Part shown: positions 19,906 through 33,600 of the stretch, in pieces
Position numbering within the stretch: the stretch's first letter is position 1
Layout: every line of letters starts with the position of its first letter
Assembly (NCBI GenBank): GCA_025504975.1
Contig: JANUWI010000001.1
Coordinates: forward strand, 2,542,001-2,606,000
Length of the DNA: 64,000 bases
DNA from: Plenodomus lindquistii
Taxonomy: Eukaryota > Ascomycota > Dothideomycetes > Pleosporales > Leptosphaeriaceae
Direction: 5' to 3'
Made by a program: the position numbers and the translations under genes
Notes under the pieces: generated by a model
Database searches by the model: none
What the model was told of the DNA's origin: nothing
What the model saw: only the letters and a program-made list of their open reading frames with translations

Positions 19906-20442
19906 ACTTTCTAGTTATAGTAAATTAAGCTATTTAATATTAGTAGTATTAAGCTTTATAGAGCGTTTAAAGTAGCTATACTATAAAATCTAGTATAACT
20001 AAAAGTTCTATTATATTATTTAGTATATATTAAAGGTAGTTAATCTAATACTAAGCCTAGTAAAATTAATTATTAGCTAAATTTTTATTTTAATTTATAT
20101 TTATTAATACTATAGCTTTTATTAGTATTTATATCTTTATATTTTTCTATATAAAGCTTTATTATATTTATAGATTTTCTACTAACGCTATTTTAATATA
20201 GTTTAAAGCTTAGAAAGCTATTTATATTTATATTACTATAGCACGCGTTTAGTATACTATATTTTTATTTTTATTTTTATCTATATTTATACTTACTTTA
20301 TATTTATATAGTTATTTATATAAAAAATATACCTTTTTACCTTTTTTATTTAAATTTTTAGATAGAGAGACTTCTAAAACTTTTTTTTTTCTAGAGAGTT
20401 TTATATTTTCTCTAACTTTTTTACTTTTTTTACTCTACACTG

Positions 20443-20486
20443 CCCCCCCCCTTTTTACACTTTAAAAAAAAAAAAAAAAAAAAAAA
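20443..20486. repeat. C9 run followed by an A23 homopolymer
   Basis: Nine C residues (20443..20451), a short T-rich spacer, then 23 consecutive A residues (20464..20486), inside the dead LTR element. C runs are poor RIP targets because CpC is not mutated efficiently, which may explain their survival. Confidence 0.9.
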
Positions 20487-23400
20487 TAAAGCGTATTACT
20501 ACTACTACTATACTAGCTAGTATATAGTTCTATTATAGTAATTTTATAAAAAAATATACTATTTTCTATTTAGAATATATATATAGCGCTTTTATATACA
20601 ATAATAGACGCTACTAGAACTATAATAAAATTTATAGTAAAAGCTACTAGCTTTATACTTCTAGGTATTTATACTAATTTATATAAATAAATAATTTTAT
20701 TAGTTAAATAAACTTTACTAATTCTAGTATAGCTCTATTTTTACTTTCTACTACTTTAAAATATTTATTATTTTTAAAGCTATAAAAATAAGTAAAGATA
20801 AATTTAAATATTTACGCTATAAACTTTATTTACTTTTAAAAGTACTAAAAAAAAAAAAAAAAAACTTTTTACTTTTAGTGTAGCCTTTACTACTAGTAAG
20901 TAAGCTAGTTTTTTTTTATAATATAAAAATATTAAAAGGTTAATTAGTAAGCTTATTAATAAAGTAATAAAATAGATCTAGCTTTTTTTTTAAACGCTAC
21001 TACTAGGCGTAGCCTATAAATTTTTTAAAAATAGACTTTAGCCTATATATTATATTATATAGATATAAATAGAGATTATTAAATAATTATTTATTTTACT
21101 CTAGTAATATTATAATTTTAGCTTTTATATTTTATAGGTTTAAATAATTTTTAAAAATATTAAAAAATTATTTAGAGAGATTTTTAGTAAGTTTATCTAC
21201 TAGTATTTTATTTATAGAGAGGTAGCTAATTATAAAGAATTTTTTTTTTATATTTTTATCTAAGCTATATATTCTATATATTAACATATTATAGCTTTAT
21301 AGTAATATATTCTTTTTTACTTATAATAAACTAGATTATTTATTAATTATTATAGAAAATTTTATATAGCTTAGATATAGGTACGTAGAGCTTCTAAAAA
21401 AAATTTTAAAACTTTATTAACATTTTAGTAATGTGTTTAAAAAATAGTAGTTTAGCTTTAATTATTAATATTATAATAGTTATTTAATAAACTACTTTCT
21501 ATATAATTACTTTTTTATAGAGTATAATAATATAGCTCTAGAATAAATATTATATTTTAATATTATTAAAAAAAAAGTATTACTATATATTATAAGCTTT
21601 AAGTTACTTTAGCTATACTATATTATATAATACTTTATTTAGTAGAGATATAAAATTATCTAGTAGGTAGCTTTAAAGTGCTATAAAATAAAATTAGTAA
21701 AATATTATAAAAGTTTAAAAGTAGTAAATATAATATCTAGGCGTACTATTATAGTAGTATATAGAATAAATCTAATTATTTTTTAATACTTTTTAATCTA
21801 CTATTTACTAGCTTCTCTAGTACTTTTTTCTAGTTTAGAGGTTAGAAATAGCGTGTTAAGAAAGTTAGTAGAGTTTACTATACTAAACTTTTTTTAAAAT
21901 TCTATTAATATATTTATTATAGATAAGTACAATTTTTTTTTTACTTAATCTTTAATTATTTATATCTTTAGAAACTATTTAATTAATTCTTTATTTTTTA
22001 TTTAATATTTATTTTTAAAAGTTATTACTACCTAGTAAGCTTATATAATATTACTTTAGTAATATATAATTAGAATATTATTAATATAGAAAAGTAAATA
22101 GATTTTCTAATTAAATATATAAAAAAGATATAGTTTTTTTTTAAAATAATTAAACTAAGCTATTTAAAAGTTATAAAAAGCTTCTAGTACTATAAAAGTA
22201 GTAAATTATAAAAACTATATAAAGTTTAGAGTAGTAGTACGTATTTATCTATAAGTTTATAGCTATCTAGTAGTTTATAAATAATATTATTTTAGTAATT
22301 TATAGAAATATTTAGAAATGCTCTAATAATATTATACTAGTCTATTTTAAAGTTTTAATAAGCTATAATACCTATAGCTAGCTAGAAAGTATAAAATATA
22401 AATATTATAGTCTACGTTAAATAAAGCGTGTTAATAAACTAGAGATTACTTTATACTACTATCTAGATTTTATAGTTTAGAAAATACCTATTTTTATTAA
22501 ATTTATAAATAAATACCTATTTAAAAAAAAACAGCTACTTTTAGACTATAAAGCGCTCTATAATTTTCTAGGTACTTTTAAAATAAAGCGTGTTAATTTT
22601 TTAATTATAAGTTTAATAAAATAATAGTTTAAAAGAATATATATAGAGATCTTTCTATTTAGTAAAAAGCTTTAGAAGTTTATTTTAGTAAATTTATCTA
22701 ATTTTTAAATTTTAGAATCTAGTAATTCTATAAATAGCTACTCTAATTACTACGTAAATAGTAGTATATTTTTAGTAAATATAAATAAAAGCTTAGTTTA
22801 TAAAGATCTAGAAAATATTCTCTATATTAATTCTATTTAAAAAATTATATATAAAGTATACTTTAGAAGTAGTATTACTTTCTAATACTAGAGTATTAGA
22901 ATTCTCTCTATAGACTTTTCTACTTCTATAAATAGGTAATCTATCTCTAGTTATTATAAAATATAGAGAAGGTAAGCGTACTTATTATATAGCTATAGAT
23001 ACTACTTTAAATAGTACTATAAAAATAGTAGTTATTTAAAAAGTAGCTAGTTATTAAACTTTAAATACTTTATAAAACGCTTTATTAATATTATAATAAA
23101 AGTTTTCTAAAATTTTATTAATATTAAATAGTAGGCCTACTTTTATAGAATAAAGTTTATTCTATAAGCTGCTACTATAATAGCTAGGCCTAATAGAGTT
23201 AGATATAAATTTTAAAGTATATAAACTAGAAAAGCTATTTAAATCTATATTAATTTTTTATAACACGCTAGCTAAGCGTGCTACTAATAGTAGAAAAAGC
23301 TTATATAGTATTTAATAATTAGATTAGCTATTTAAATTCTTAGCTACTACTATATTTTTTTTACTCTCTAGCTAATAAGCTAGGTTTAATTTACGTACTA

Positions 23401-26199
23401 CTATTTCTATATTATTAGATTTATTTATAGTTTTAAAAAGTTAATTAAGCTAATTAAAATTTTTAGACTTATTTTTCTCTATTTCTAGTACTAATACTAT
23501 TTATTATAGCTTTTCTATTACCTAAAAAGCTAGCTTTTTAGAGTTATAGAAAAATTTTTTATTAAAAGTAATATTATATATAGTAATAATAGAGTTAAGC
23601 TTAAAAATCTATATTTTATATATATTAGATAATCTATATTCTACTAGATATCTAATATAGCTTTATAGAGTTATTTTAAAACTCTATTTATAACGCCTAG
23701 CTACTCTATTTCTATTAAAAAAATAGATTTTATAGCTATAGGCGTAAATACTACTTTAATTTAGCTATAAATTAGGTATTTAAAGTTTAATCTATACTAG
23801 TTAATACTATTTAAACTATCTCTAAAACTATTAAAAAAGTGTTTTATTTAAATACTATATATTTTAAATTTAGAATAGATTTATATTATATAGCTATATT
23901 ACTACTTTAATAATATAAAGCTATAACTTTTTAGCTAGATTAGTAGTAATCTTTATTTTAATTTACTTTATAATAATTTTTTTATTTATTTTTTCTAGCC
24001 TACTATTTAGCTTATAGGTATAGAGAGATAAACTTTTATTTTTAATATTTATATTTTCTATCTATATTTTAAAATCTAATAATTTACACTAGAGGAGTGT
24101 TACTATATTATTATTTTATATAATAATATAGATTTTAAATTTATACTAGATATAGATTATACTCTAGAATATTTTAAAAATACTAAAAATTTTTTATACT
24201 TTTTTTTTATAAGGCTATAGGTATAAAGATTACTACTATAATTATTTTTAATAATAAGTATCTACTATTCTCTAGAGATTCTCTATAGTATATTAAAAAA
24301 ATTCTATAATACTCTCTAATATAGCTAAGTAGACTATTTTTAAAACTTTTATAAAATAATTTAGCTAGTATAAATTATAGCGTAGTATTTATACTTTTTC
24401 TCTAAAATACTATTTATTTATATACTTCTAGTGTACTTTATAAGTACTTAGAGTACTTTTAGACTAAAATAGCTAGATCTAGTATACTAAAGCTCCTCTA
24501 AATTAAAGTATAAATAAATAGTAAAAAATTTTTTTATTAAAGCTAAAATTATATTTATAGCTAAAAAGTAGATAGTAATAGACTTATATTCTATAAAAGT
24601 TAAATTCTATTTATATATTAACTAGGCTAATATAATACTTTTTTTATAACTACTATATTATAGTATTATATCTAGTTTAAAATACTATACTTTTTTATTT
24701 TAGAGTAGAGCTTTTAATAAAATATTAATATAGAACTTTTCTACTACTACTATATTAAATAGTACTAAGTTCTCTATACGCTCTCTATATACTTCTATAA
24801 AAATATTTTTTATTACTTAGGTATTTATTCTAGAGATCTAGAAAAACTAGGTGCCTACTTTTACTATAGAGATTTCTTTACTCTTATCTAAAGTGCCTAG
24901 TTTAAAATAATAAACTAAATTAACTAAATAAAAAGCGTTTCTATTATCTAAAATTATACTTTTAAATAGTAAATAAGTATTAAAATTTATAGTACTATAT
25001 ACTCTATATATTATTATAAACCTATTTAGTTATAGATTAATAAAAGCAGCCTAAATTACTCTAGAGAAGCTTCTAGATTCTTTACTTTTAGATTTTCTAT
25101 TCTATTTATTAGTAGAGCTTTTAGCTTTTACTACTTTTTTAAAAAATTTAAATTATAGCTTATTAAAATAGGCTAATAGTTTTTTTTTATTTTATTTTCT
25201 ATTTTATATAGTTTGTTAGTAAGCGTAGTTTTTATTTAGTTATAATTTTTTAAACTTTATTTATAATCTCTATTATAGAGATACGTAGCTAATTCTAAAG
25301 CTTCTATTAAATTATTATCTATATTTATAGTAAAAAAGATTTTTTTTTTATTTCTAGTACGTAGTGTATATTAGTAGAGTAATTTAAAGTAAATATAGCT
25401 AATTTATTTAAATATTAAAATACTAGTAGTACGCTCTAGTACTTTATTTTTAATAATTTTTTAGTATATAGATGTTATCTAGTTAGGTAAAAGCTTTAGT
25501 ATAAAAGCGTTTAAATAGTTATAAATAGTAATCTAGTTTTCTATTTTATTAAACTTATACACTCTAGTTTTTTTATAAAAAAACGTTTATTTTTACTACT
25601 AGTAGCTTGCGTTATTAGTAGTATAGGCCTTTTATAAATAAACTCTATACTTAGTTTATACCTAGTTTTTTATACTATTTTTACCTAGAGCTAATTTTTT
25701 TTTAAGTGCCTTTATAAAAGCCTATAAAGTAATAGTTTTAGTTATAATAATATTAAAAAAATATAGTTAGAGAAAATTAGATTTAACTATAGTATTAATT
25801 TACTTTTATATAGTTTTAAACTTTTTACTTTTAATAAACTACTAGCTTTTGCAGATTTTATACTAAACTATTTTAATTTTAAATAGCTTAATATTATTTT
25901 TAGTTAGAAAGTCTAGCTTATTAGGTTAGTTATTATAAAGAGTAGTAATAGGCTTTTTATTAGAATTATAGTATTACTAGACGCTTTAATTTATAGTAAA
26001 TAGCTAGTACTATAGAAACTAGTTAAACTAGTTAGCTAGACTATTAAAAAAATACGTAGTAGCTATTATAGTAGTAATTATTAAAATTAAAGTATTAGTA
26101 ATAATTAGAGCGTTTAAACACTTATTTTAAAGCGCTTCTATTAAAAAATAGAAAAATAAATTAAAAATAAAAAAGTATAGCTAGATTTATAACTATTAT

Positions 26200-26376
26200 A
26201 GAAATAGGTATTTAGAAATAATTAGAAAATAGATTATTATATTACTAGCTAGGAAGAGATTATACTATATATACCCTTGCTATATAGAATTATATTAATA
26301 GAAATAGAGAAGCTTTATAGAAAATTTTAAAATTAGATAAATATAGCGTTAGCTAAATACTATATACATATAATAG
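26200..26376. repeat. LTR-like direct repeat, right copy
   Basis: Pairs with 19727..19905 in the same orientation over about 175 bp. Confidence 0.55.
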
Positions 26377-29300
26377 TATATTATAATAAACTATTTTAAA
26401 GTTTTTATAATACTATTAAAAATATTATTTAAGTTATATTATATTATATAGTTTTATTATTTTTATATTTATTAAAGTAAAAAAACTTATACTAGTTTAT
26501 ATATAGGTTTCTATTAAATTACCTAACTATACTATTTCTAAGTTTCTATTAAACCTTTTATAATATAAAACTTTTAACTAATTAAAGCTTTTATAAGTAC
26601 TAATATAGAGTAATAGAGTATTATAACTATAAAAAACTTAATAATTTTATATTGTATCTATTTATACTATTATATATATTTATAAAAAATTAGGTATTTC
26701 TACTTTCTTAAATAATATAGATATCTAGAATTATATCTCTAAAACTTCTAATTATAGTATAAATATATTAATTTTTAGATATATATTATATATATTATAT
26801 ACTATTTTTATAAATATATATTAATACTAATAGAGCTATTAGTAGATTATAAATATATTAAATTAGTATTTTACTACTAGTTTTAATTATATAGCTAAAG
26901 CTCTAACTATACTAAACCTATTTAAAGTTTTTATTAAATCTACTAGTAACTTTAATATTAGATATATTTAGTAGTATAATATAATACGTATAAATATTTT
27001 TTTTAGCTATAAATCTAATTTATATTTTTAAAGTTTAAATAAAACGTAGTACTATATAGTATTTAAATATTATACTTAATATTAAAATAAAGGTATATTT
27101 TATTTTTAATACTAGTCTAGTTATATAGTTTAAATAAAACTATATAAAGATTTACTAAAAGCTAGTATTAGTTTAACTATTATAACTAAAAGTAATTTTA
27201 AACGCTAGTAAAATTCTAGTTTAGTTTAAATATAGTATAATTATAGATAAAAATTAGTTACTACTAGTATATAATTTACTATAATTATAAAATAAAAGGA
27301 ATTAAATATACTAATTATAATATATCTAAAAAAAATAATATAGTATTATAGTAGGTAAAGAAAAAGGTAGAAAATCTAAAAATATTATATAGTAAAAAAA
27401 GTAAAATAGTAATATATAGAAAGTATAATATACTAGTATCTAGAAAAAAAAAATTTTAAAATAAAATAGCTATTATATATATTTACTAGGTATATACTAG
27501 TAATCTATATAAACTAATATTAAAAATCTATTTATTAATTTAATATATATATATATTTACTAGCATTTCTAATATAAATAATATATTCTACTAGTTAATC
27601 TAATAATCTAGTAAATCTAATAGTTTTTTTTAGTATTATAAATACTAAGTTTTTATTTATAATTATTATTACTATTAATATCTAACTTTACTACTATAGA
27701 GTTTATATCTAATTTAAAAGTACTTTTTAAGTTTTTTTAGTATATATAAATATTATACCTAGTTTTTTTATAATTACTATAGTATTAGATATCTTATTAA
27801 ATAGATATTTAACTACTACTACTATATATATATTATAATAGAGTAGATAGTATAATTAAAGCTATACTAGTTTATAATCTAGTACTATATTTAAAAGTAC
27901 TTATTTACTAAATTTCTTTTTTTATATTCTTTTTTTTTATTATCTCTACTAATTGCTTTTTAACTTTATAAATAAAGGTTTAAAAAAAAGTATTTTAGTA
28001 TAATATTAGTTTAGCTTTTTTTATAAACTATAAAAAGCTAGCTTATATAGTAATAAATAACTAAATAAAAAATTTATAATATACTCTATAGGTAAGTTAG
28101 ATACACAGGCAAGTTAAATACTTTACTAAAACTCTACTAAAATATACTTTTATAATAGTACTATATAACTAATAATAATAGTATATAGAAATTATAGTAA
28201 GCTAATCTATTTAGAAATATACTTTACTTTTTATTTATATATATATATGTTATGCTTACTTTTACTATAGTATCTATAGCGCTATTATATAGGTTTACTT
28301 TCTTTAGCGCGTACTTTTTTTAATATCTTTTTTCTATTACTACGCGCTATAAACTCTTTTAGAGTTATTAAATATAGACTTTTTTTAACTATAAAAGTAC
28401 TCTACTTCTATACCTACTTCTTTTTATATAATTTATATTGCGTAGCAGCTTTATTTACTATTTAAAGCTTAAAGTTATATTTTTATATTAATACTATTAA
28501 ATGCGCTATTATTTTAGCTTTTTTAGTAAACTTTATAAGTATATCTACTATAGTAGTTAGCAAGCTATCTATATAGCTTTAAATTCTTTTTTTAAAAAGC
28601 TTTAATTATAACCTAAATTATAGAGTATTACTTAGGGTCTAGAAGTACTAGAGCTTATTATTAATAGTAAAAGGTAACAGCGTATATAGTTTAATATTAA
28701 AGCTAGATATTATAGTTTTTAGGTTAAAAAGAACTAAGCCTGCGCTTTAAAAGCTTTTTTAGATATTACTTTAAATAATAGTAGTAGTAAAAGTAGTAAT
28801 AAAATATAGTAAGAACTTAATTTTAGTAATATAGTTAATCTAGTTATATATTAGATTTTTAGCTTAGTAGCTATACGCTTTTTTTAGAGGCGTAAAGTAA
28901 CCTATATTAAATAGCTATAAAAAGTATAAAAAGTATAGAGGTATATAAAAAGTTATAATTTTATATTTTTTATAGTACTAGTAGAATTTAAGTAAGTTAT
29001 AGCTTTTATAACTATTAACTATAAATAGATGTACTATACTAATAGTACGCTTTTTTATATATTTATTAAAGTGCTTTAACTAGTCTAGACTAAGTCTATT
29101 ATCTATCTAGCTATTTTTAGAGACTATAAAAGCCTAGTTTTAAAATAGGCTAGGCTTTTTATACTAGGTAAAAAAGTAGTACTTACTAGTAAAAATAATA
29201 AAAAGTAGAATAGCCTACTCTATTATATTAATACTTTAGATTACTATAGTCTACTTCTAGTTACTTTACTATATAGATTTTAGACGCTTTTAATAGTTAG

Positions 29301-29825
29301 TATCTATAATAACTACTCTAGTTAATATAACGCCTATTATAAAACCTATTTTATTAAAGTTATAGATATTTTTATTCTAGATACTATATTTAGCTTTAGT
29401 ATTCTCTATAAACTAGAACTAGTTACTAATAACTACTAGATCTTTATAAAAAGCTTTTTTATAATTATACTTGTAATTAAACTTTACTTTAAGTTTAAAG
29501 TAACGTTTAATAAAGGTTATAGCCTAGTTTTTACTAGTAGAGTTGCAGTGCTAGGCTTTAAACAAGAAATTAGCTATATTTTTAATAGTAGTAAGCTAGA
29601 GTAGAAATTCTTTTATAGTAAAGTTAAAAATATACTTAATAATTATCTTCTTTTTAGTTTTAAGTAGCTTTATTAAATTAGGTTTATAGTTACGTTAAAA
29701 TTGCTTTCTAGCGTATTAATTATATAGTATGCTTTTAGAAATAGTATATATAGCTATAATACTCTATTAGATAAGCGTTACATTTTATTTAATAGCCTAT
29801 AGTATAAACTATATTTTACTTTTAT

Positions 29826-30602
29826 TTAAAAACTAATACCTATAGAATTCTTAATTATAGCTAGTAATTAGTAAAAATGTAGCCTAAACGCTTACGCTAA
29901 AGTTTTAGAAAAAACTTAGAATCTATAGAAGTATTAGTATTTAAAAGTTTGCTAGTAAAAAGCGTAATAATAAATATATAGAATCTATATTAGTTATATA
30001 ATTATAATATTAAATAGCTACTAAAATTAATAAATAGAACTATTTTAGTTTAAAGTACGTATAGACTAAGTGCGTAATTATAATCTAATAGTTATACTAA
30101 AATTAAAAATTATAGAGTTTACTAACTATAAAATACTTATATAGAGAGAGTTTAGTCTAAAAGAAGCTAGAAGCTTTTTTTAAACTAAACCTTTTTCTAT
30201 CTATTACTTTTCTATAATATGCCTATTAACGCTTTTATATATAATAACTAACTATAACTCTAGTACTATAGTATTATTATTTCTATTAGATAATAGCCTA
30301 TTAACGTTAGTATAATATAATATAAATAGATTAGAAATCTACTTTTTAAATAGCGCTAAAAGACGCGTTCTAACTAGATAATCTAGCTTTTCTAAAAATA
30401 TAAACTCTATAGGTAGCTCTAACTTCTCTATATAAACTAAAAATAATAGCTCTATATTATAAGCTATTACCTATGTATCTATATTATATTTCTTTACTAT
30501 TATAGCCTACTATTCTATCTAAGCTTATAAAAAGGTTTTTTTAATAAAATTATTTGCACTTTTTAGTAGTATACTAAAAATGCTAATAGTACTAAAGTAC
30601 TA
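29826..30602. repeat. 777-bp dispersed direct repeat, copy 1
   Basis: Nearly co-linear with 48251..49027, both 777 bp as I delimit them. Landmarks are AAACTAATACCTATAGAAT at the start, AAAAATGTAGCCTAAACGC, GACTAAGTGCGTAATTATAA, CGCTAAAAGACGCGTTCTAA, and CTAAAGTACT at the end. Flanks are unrelated. Differences are dominated by transitions. It contains one member of the palindrome family at about 30144..30197. No LTR-type TG...CA termini are visible; it could be a complete non-autonomous element or a solo fragment of a larger one. Confidence 0.75.
30144..30197. repeat. Palindrome-family member (hairpin) inside the 777-bp repeat
   Basis: Left arm GAGTTTAGTCTAAAAGAAGC, loop TAGA, right arm AGCTTTTTTTAAACTAAACC. 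Confidence 0.6.
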
Positions 30603-33600
30603 CTTAAATATATTCTACTATTTACTTTAATTTAAATACGTGCTAAACGCAATCTATTACTTAGAATTATTATTTTTAGTTAGTAAATATTCTAGGTTAG
30701 CTTAGTATATAGTTATAAATAAGTACTTTTTTACTATTATTATATATTTATAACTGTGTATTCTAGTACCTATTTTTCTCTATTAGATTTCTAATTTAAA
30801 GTAACTAAACTTTTTATATAACTTGTCTATTTTCTAGTAATATTATAGATAATCTATAATACTATTAATAGCAGTTTTTTAGGTATTAAAAAACTTTTTT
30901 TTAAATATTTTAGTTTTAAACGCTATTAAACTAAGCTTATTAATAACCTCTAGATTATTTAGTTTAGTTATAAACTATATCTATAACTATATAGGCTATA
31001 ACTAAATAAGCTACTACTTTTTTTAGGTACTAGATAGTAACTATAAACTTATAACACCTATTTTTATAATAGCTATACTTTAGAAAAGCTTTTTTCTATA
31101 AAAATTTTGCTACTACTATATAGTAGCTATAGTATACTAGTTTTATATATAGTTTATTATACTAATAGCTAAATCTATACTAATAAACTTTACTACTATA
31201 TTTATTTTAATATCTAGTAGTTTTTTTATCTAATTCTAATATTATTATTATTTAATTATAACTATTTAATTTAACTATACTTTAACCTAGTTTTTATTAC
31301 TTACTATAGTCTATATAAGCGCTTTATTTAGTTTTTTAACTAAACTCCTTTATGCCTGTATTGTAGTTTTTTCTTTACATAGGTATTTTCTAAATAACGT
31401 GTTTTTATTAATATCTTCTATATTATTATCTATATTTTTAATAATTTTTAAAGAATTATTATAGAAGTGCTGTATAGCTTTAAATACTTTCTAATAGTTT
31501 ATATATTTATAAATATATTATAACACATTTTTAATTATTAAAGTAAAAAATACCTCTATTAGTTTATAATTATTAGGTACCTCTATAAAAAAAGCACGCT
31601 TTTTTTTATTTAGAACTTTATACGCTATTAGAACTAGGTTACGCTATTAATAATTTTTAGAAATATTATCTAGTATAATTAGTAGCGTAATAGAGGTAGG
31701 TATAGTAAAAGTAAAAAAAGAATATAAAAAAAAAATAACGCGTAGAAACTATAATAATTAGTAAAGAATAGCTATTTAGTATATATATAATCTATTTATA
31801 CTAGGCTATATAGTATAATCTTAGCCTATTTTCCTCTAATTATAATTTTATAAGCTAATTTAAATCCTTTCTAGCATAGCACACGTTGTATACTTTAGTA
31901 AAATAAACTATAATTATAATCTAGTAAGCTAGTTTAAATCTAACTTAGTTTATAAAAAATACTTTATAAAATTAGTATATCTATATCTAAATTAATAGTA
32001 CACTATAACTAGACTATAATTATTACTACTTACTTCTAAGCTTTAAATTTATTCTATAATAAATTTATATACTATATTATACATCTAAATTAATATTTAA
32101 TATAAAGTAGTTATTTACCTATACTACTAATACTACCTAAATCTAGCTAGTATTATAGACTATTTTACTATAAAATATAGTAGCTATACTATAATAACTA
32201 AACGCGCTAAACTATAGGTAATTATTAATAAATCTAGAAAAAGCTTTTACTAAAAATATATAGATATCTAGCTTCTTTTAAACTAACTCTATCTAGCTAT
32301 TTCTAACTTTAAGGTTTATAAAAACACACTTTAGTGCGCCTAAAATAGATGTAAGTATATAGTTATTAGAATTATATCTATAACTAATAATATAAAAGTA
32401 TACCTCTAGATAGTATATAATATATATCTATTAAATATAACACGTATATATTCTACTATATAGGTATAGTAGTTATAGTATTAGAAAGTTACTTTTAGTT
32501 AATAATTCTTTACTAAAACTAGCGTAAAAGATAGCTATGCTATAACCCTATTTAAAGTATTTATACTAGAGACTAAATAAAAGTAGAAAATTAAAAATAA
32601 TAGTAATAGAGAAATAGATATATACACGCCTAGTACTCTACCTACTATAGAGTTTCTATACGTAGACGCTATCTAGGCTACTATTACTAGACTTAAAGTA
32701 TAATTTATAGCTAGATAAATAAAGCTTATATACTCTTTTATAATATATAATTAAATAGCTTTAGCTGCGCCTAACTATTTTACTAACCTATACTTTAAAT
32801 ATATATAATTCTATAAATATATAGTAGAAATACTTTAGAAAATAGTATATAAATATATAAAGCTAAGTATAGTTTTAGCTAAATTTCTATACTTACGTAA
32901 GATAGTAAAGAGTATAGTATTATATAGTATATAGTAGTAGAAATATTGTAATAGACTAGAATCTAAATTATATAAAAGAATTAGAATTATATTCTAGCTA
33001 TGCTTTTTTTTTACTACTAAAGATTTAATAACTACTATAGTAACACCTTTAGTAATATCTTTACCTTCTTTTTTTAAATTATAACTAAAAGAAATCTAGT
33101 ACTACTAATACTTTACTATATACTCTACTAAATTAGCACCTAGAATACTATTAACTAATACTTTATAAATATTAATAAAAAAATACCTAAAGTTAAACCT
33201 AAGCATAAGTAATTAGAGTTAAATAAGTTTAAAACTCTTTACTATAATTTCTAGATATCTCTAATTAAGTAAACTAGTATTAGATAAAATAATAAACTTA
33301 CTCTAGTAACTACTTTTACTTTTATTATAGTTAATTTAAAAAAAAATAAATTCTAAGTAGTATATAACTTTATAACTAATTTTATAGCTATAAAAAAAAT
33401 AGCCTGCTTTATAGTATACTAGAAATTTTAGCTTTTATTAGAATATTATAATCTATTTTTAATTTCTATTTTAGAATATACTAAGCCTTTAAATAAAGTT
33501 AGAACTATAATTAATAAAATAGAGGCACTTGTAATAGAATAATAATAAGTTAGAGAGCTTTTCTAGTAAAAAAAAAAGTGTAACTGCTCTATTAGCTAGT

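Larger units (their letters stand above)
19727..26376. mobile_element. Probable RIP-inactivated LTR retrotransposon (~6.65 kb)
   Basis: Two direct copies of a sequence of about 175-180 bp bound the segment (19727..19905 and 26200..26376). Shared landmarks in order are AATAATTAGAAAATAGATTA, TTACTAGCTAG, AGAGATTATACTATATATAC, AGAGAAGCTTTATAGAAAAT and ATAGCGTTAGCTAA. Flanks diverge outside both copies. The size fits an LTR element. A purine-rich tract (AAAAATAGAAAAATAAATTA near 26,145) just before the right copy hints at a + orientation. Terminal TG/CA and the target duplication cannot be read after RIP. The superfamily is unknown. Confidence 0.5.
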
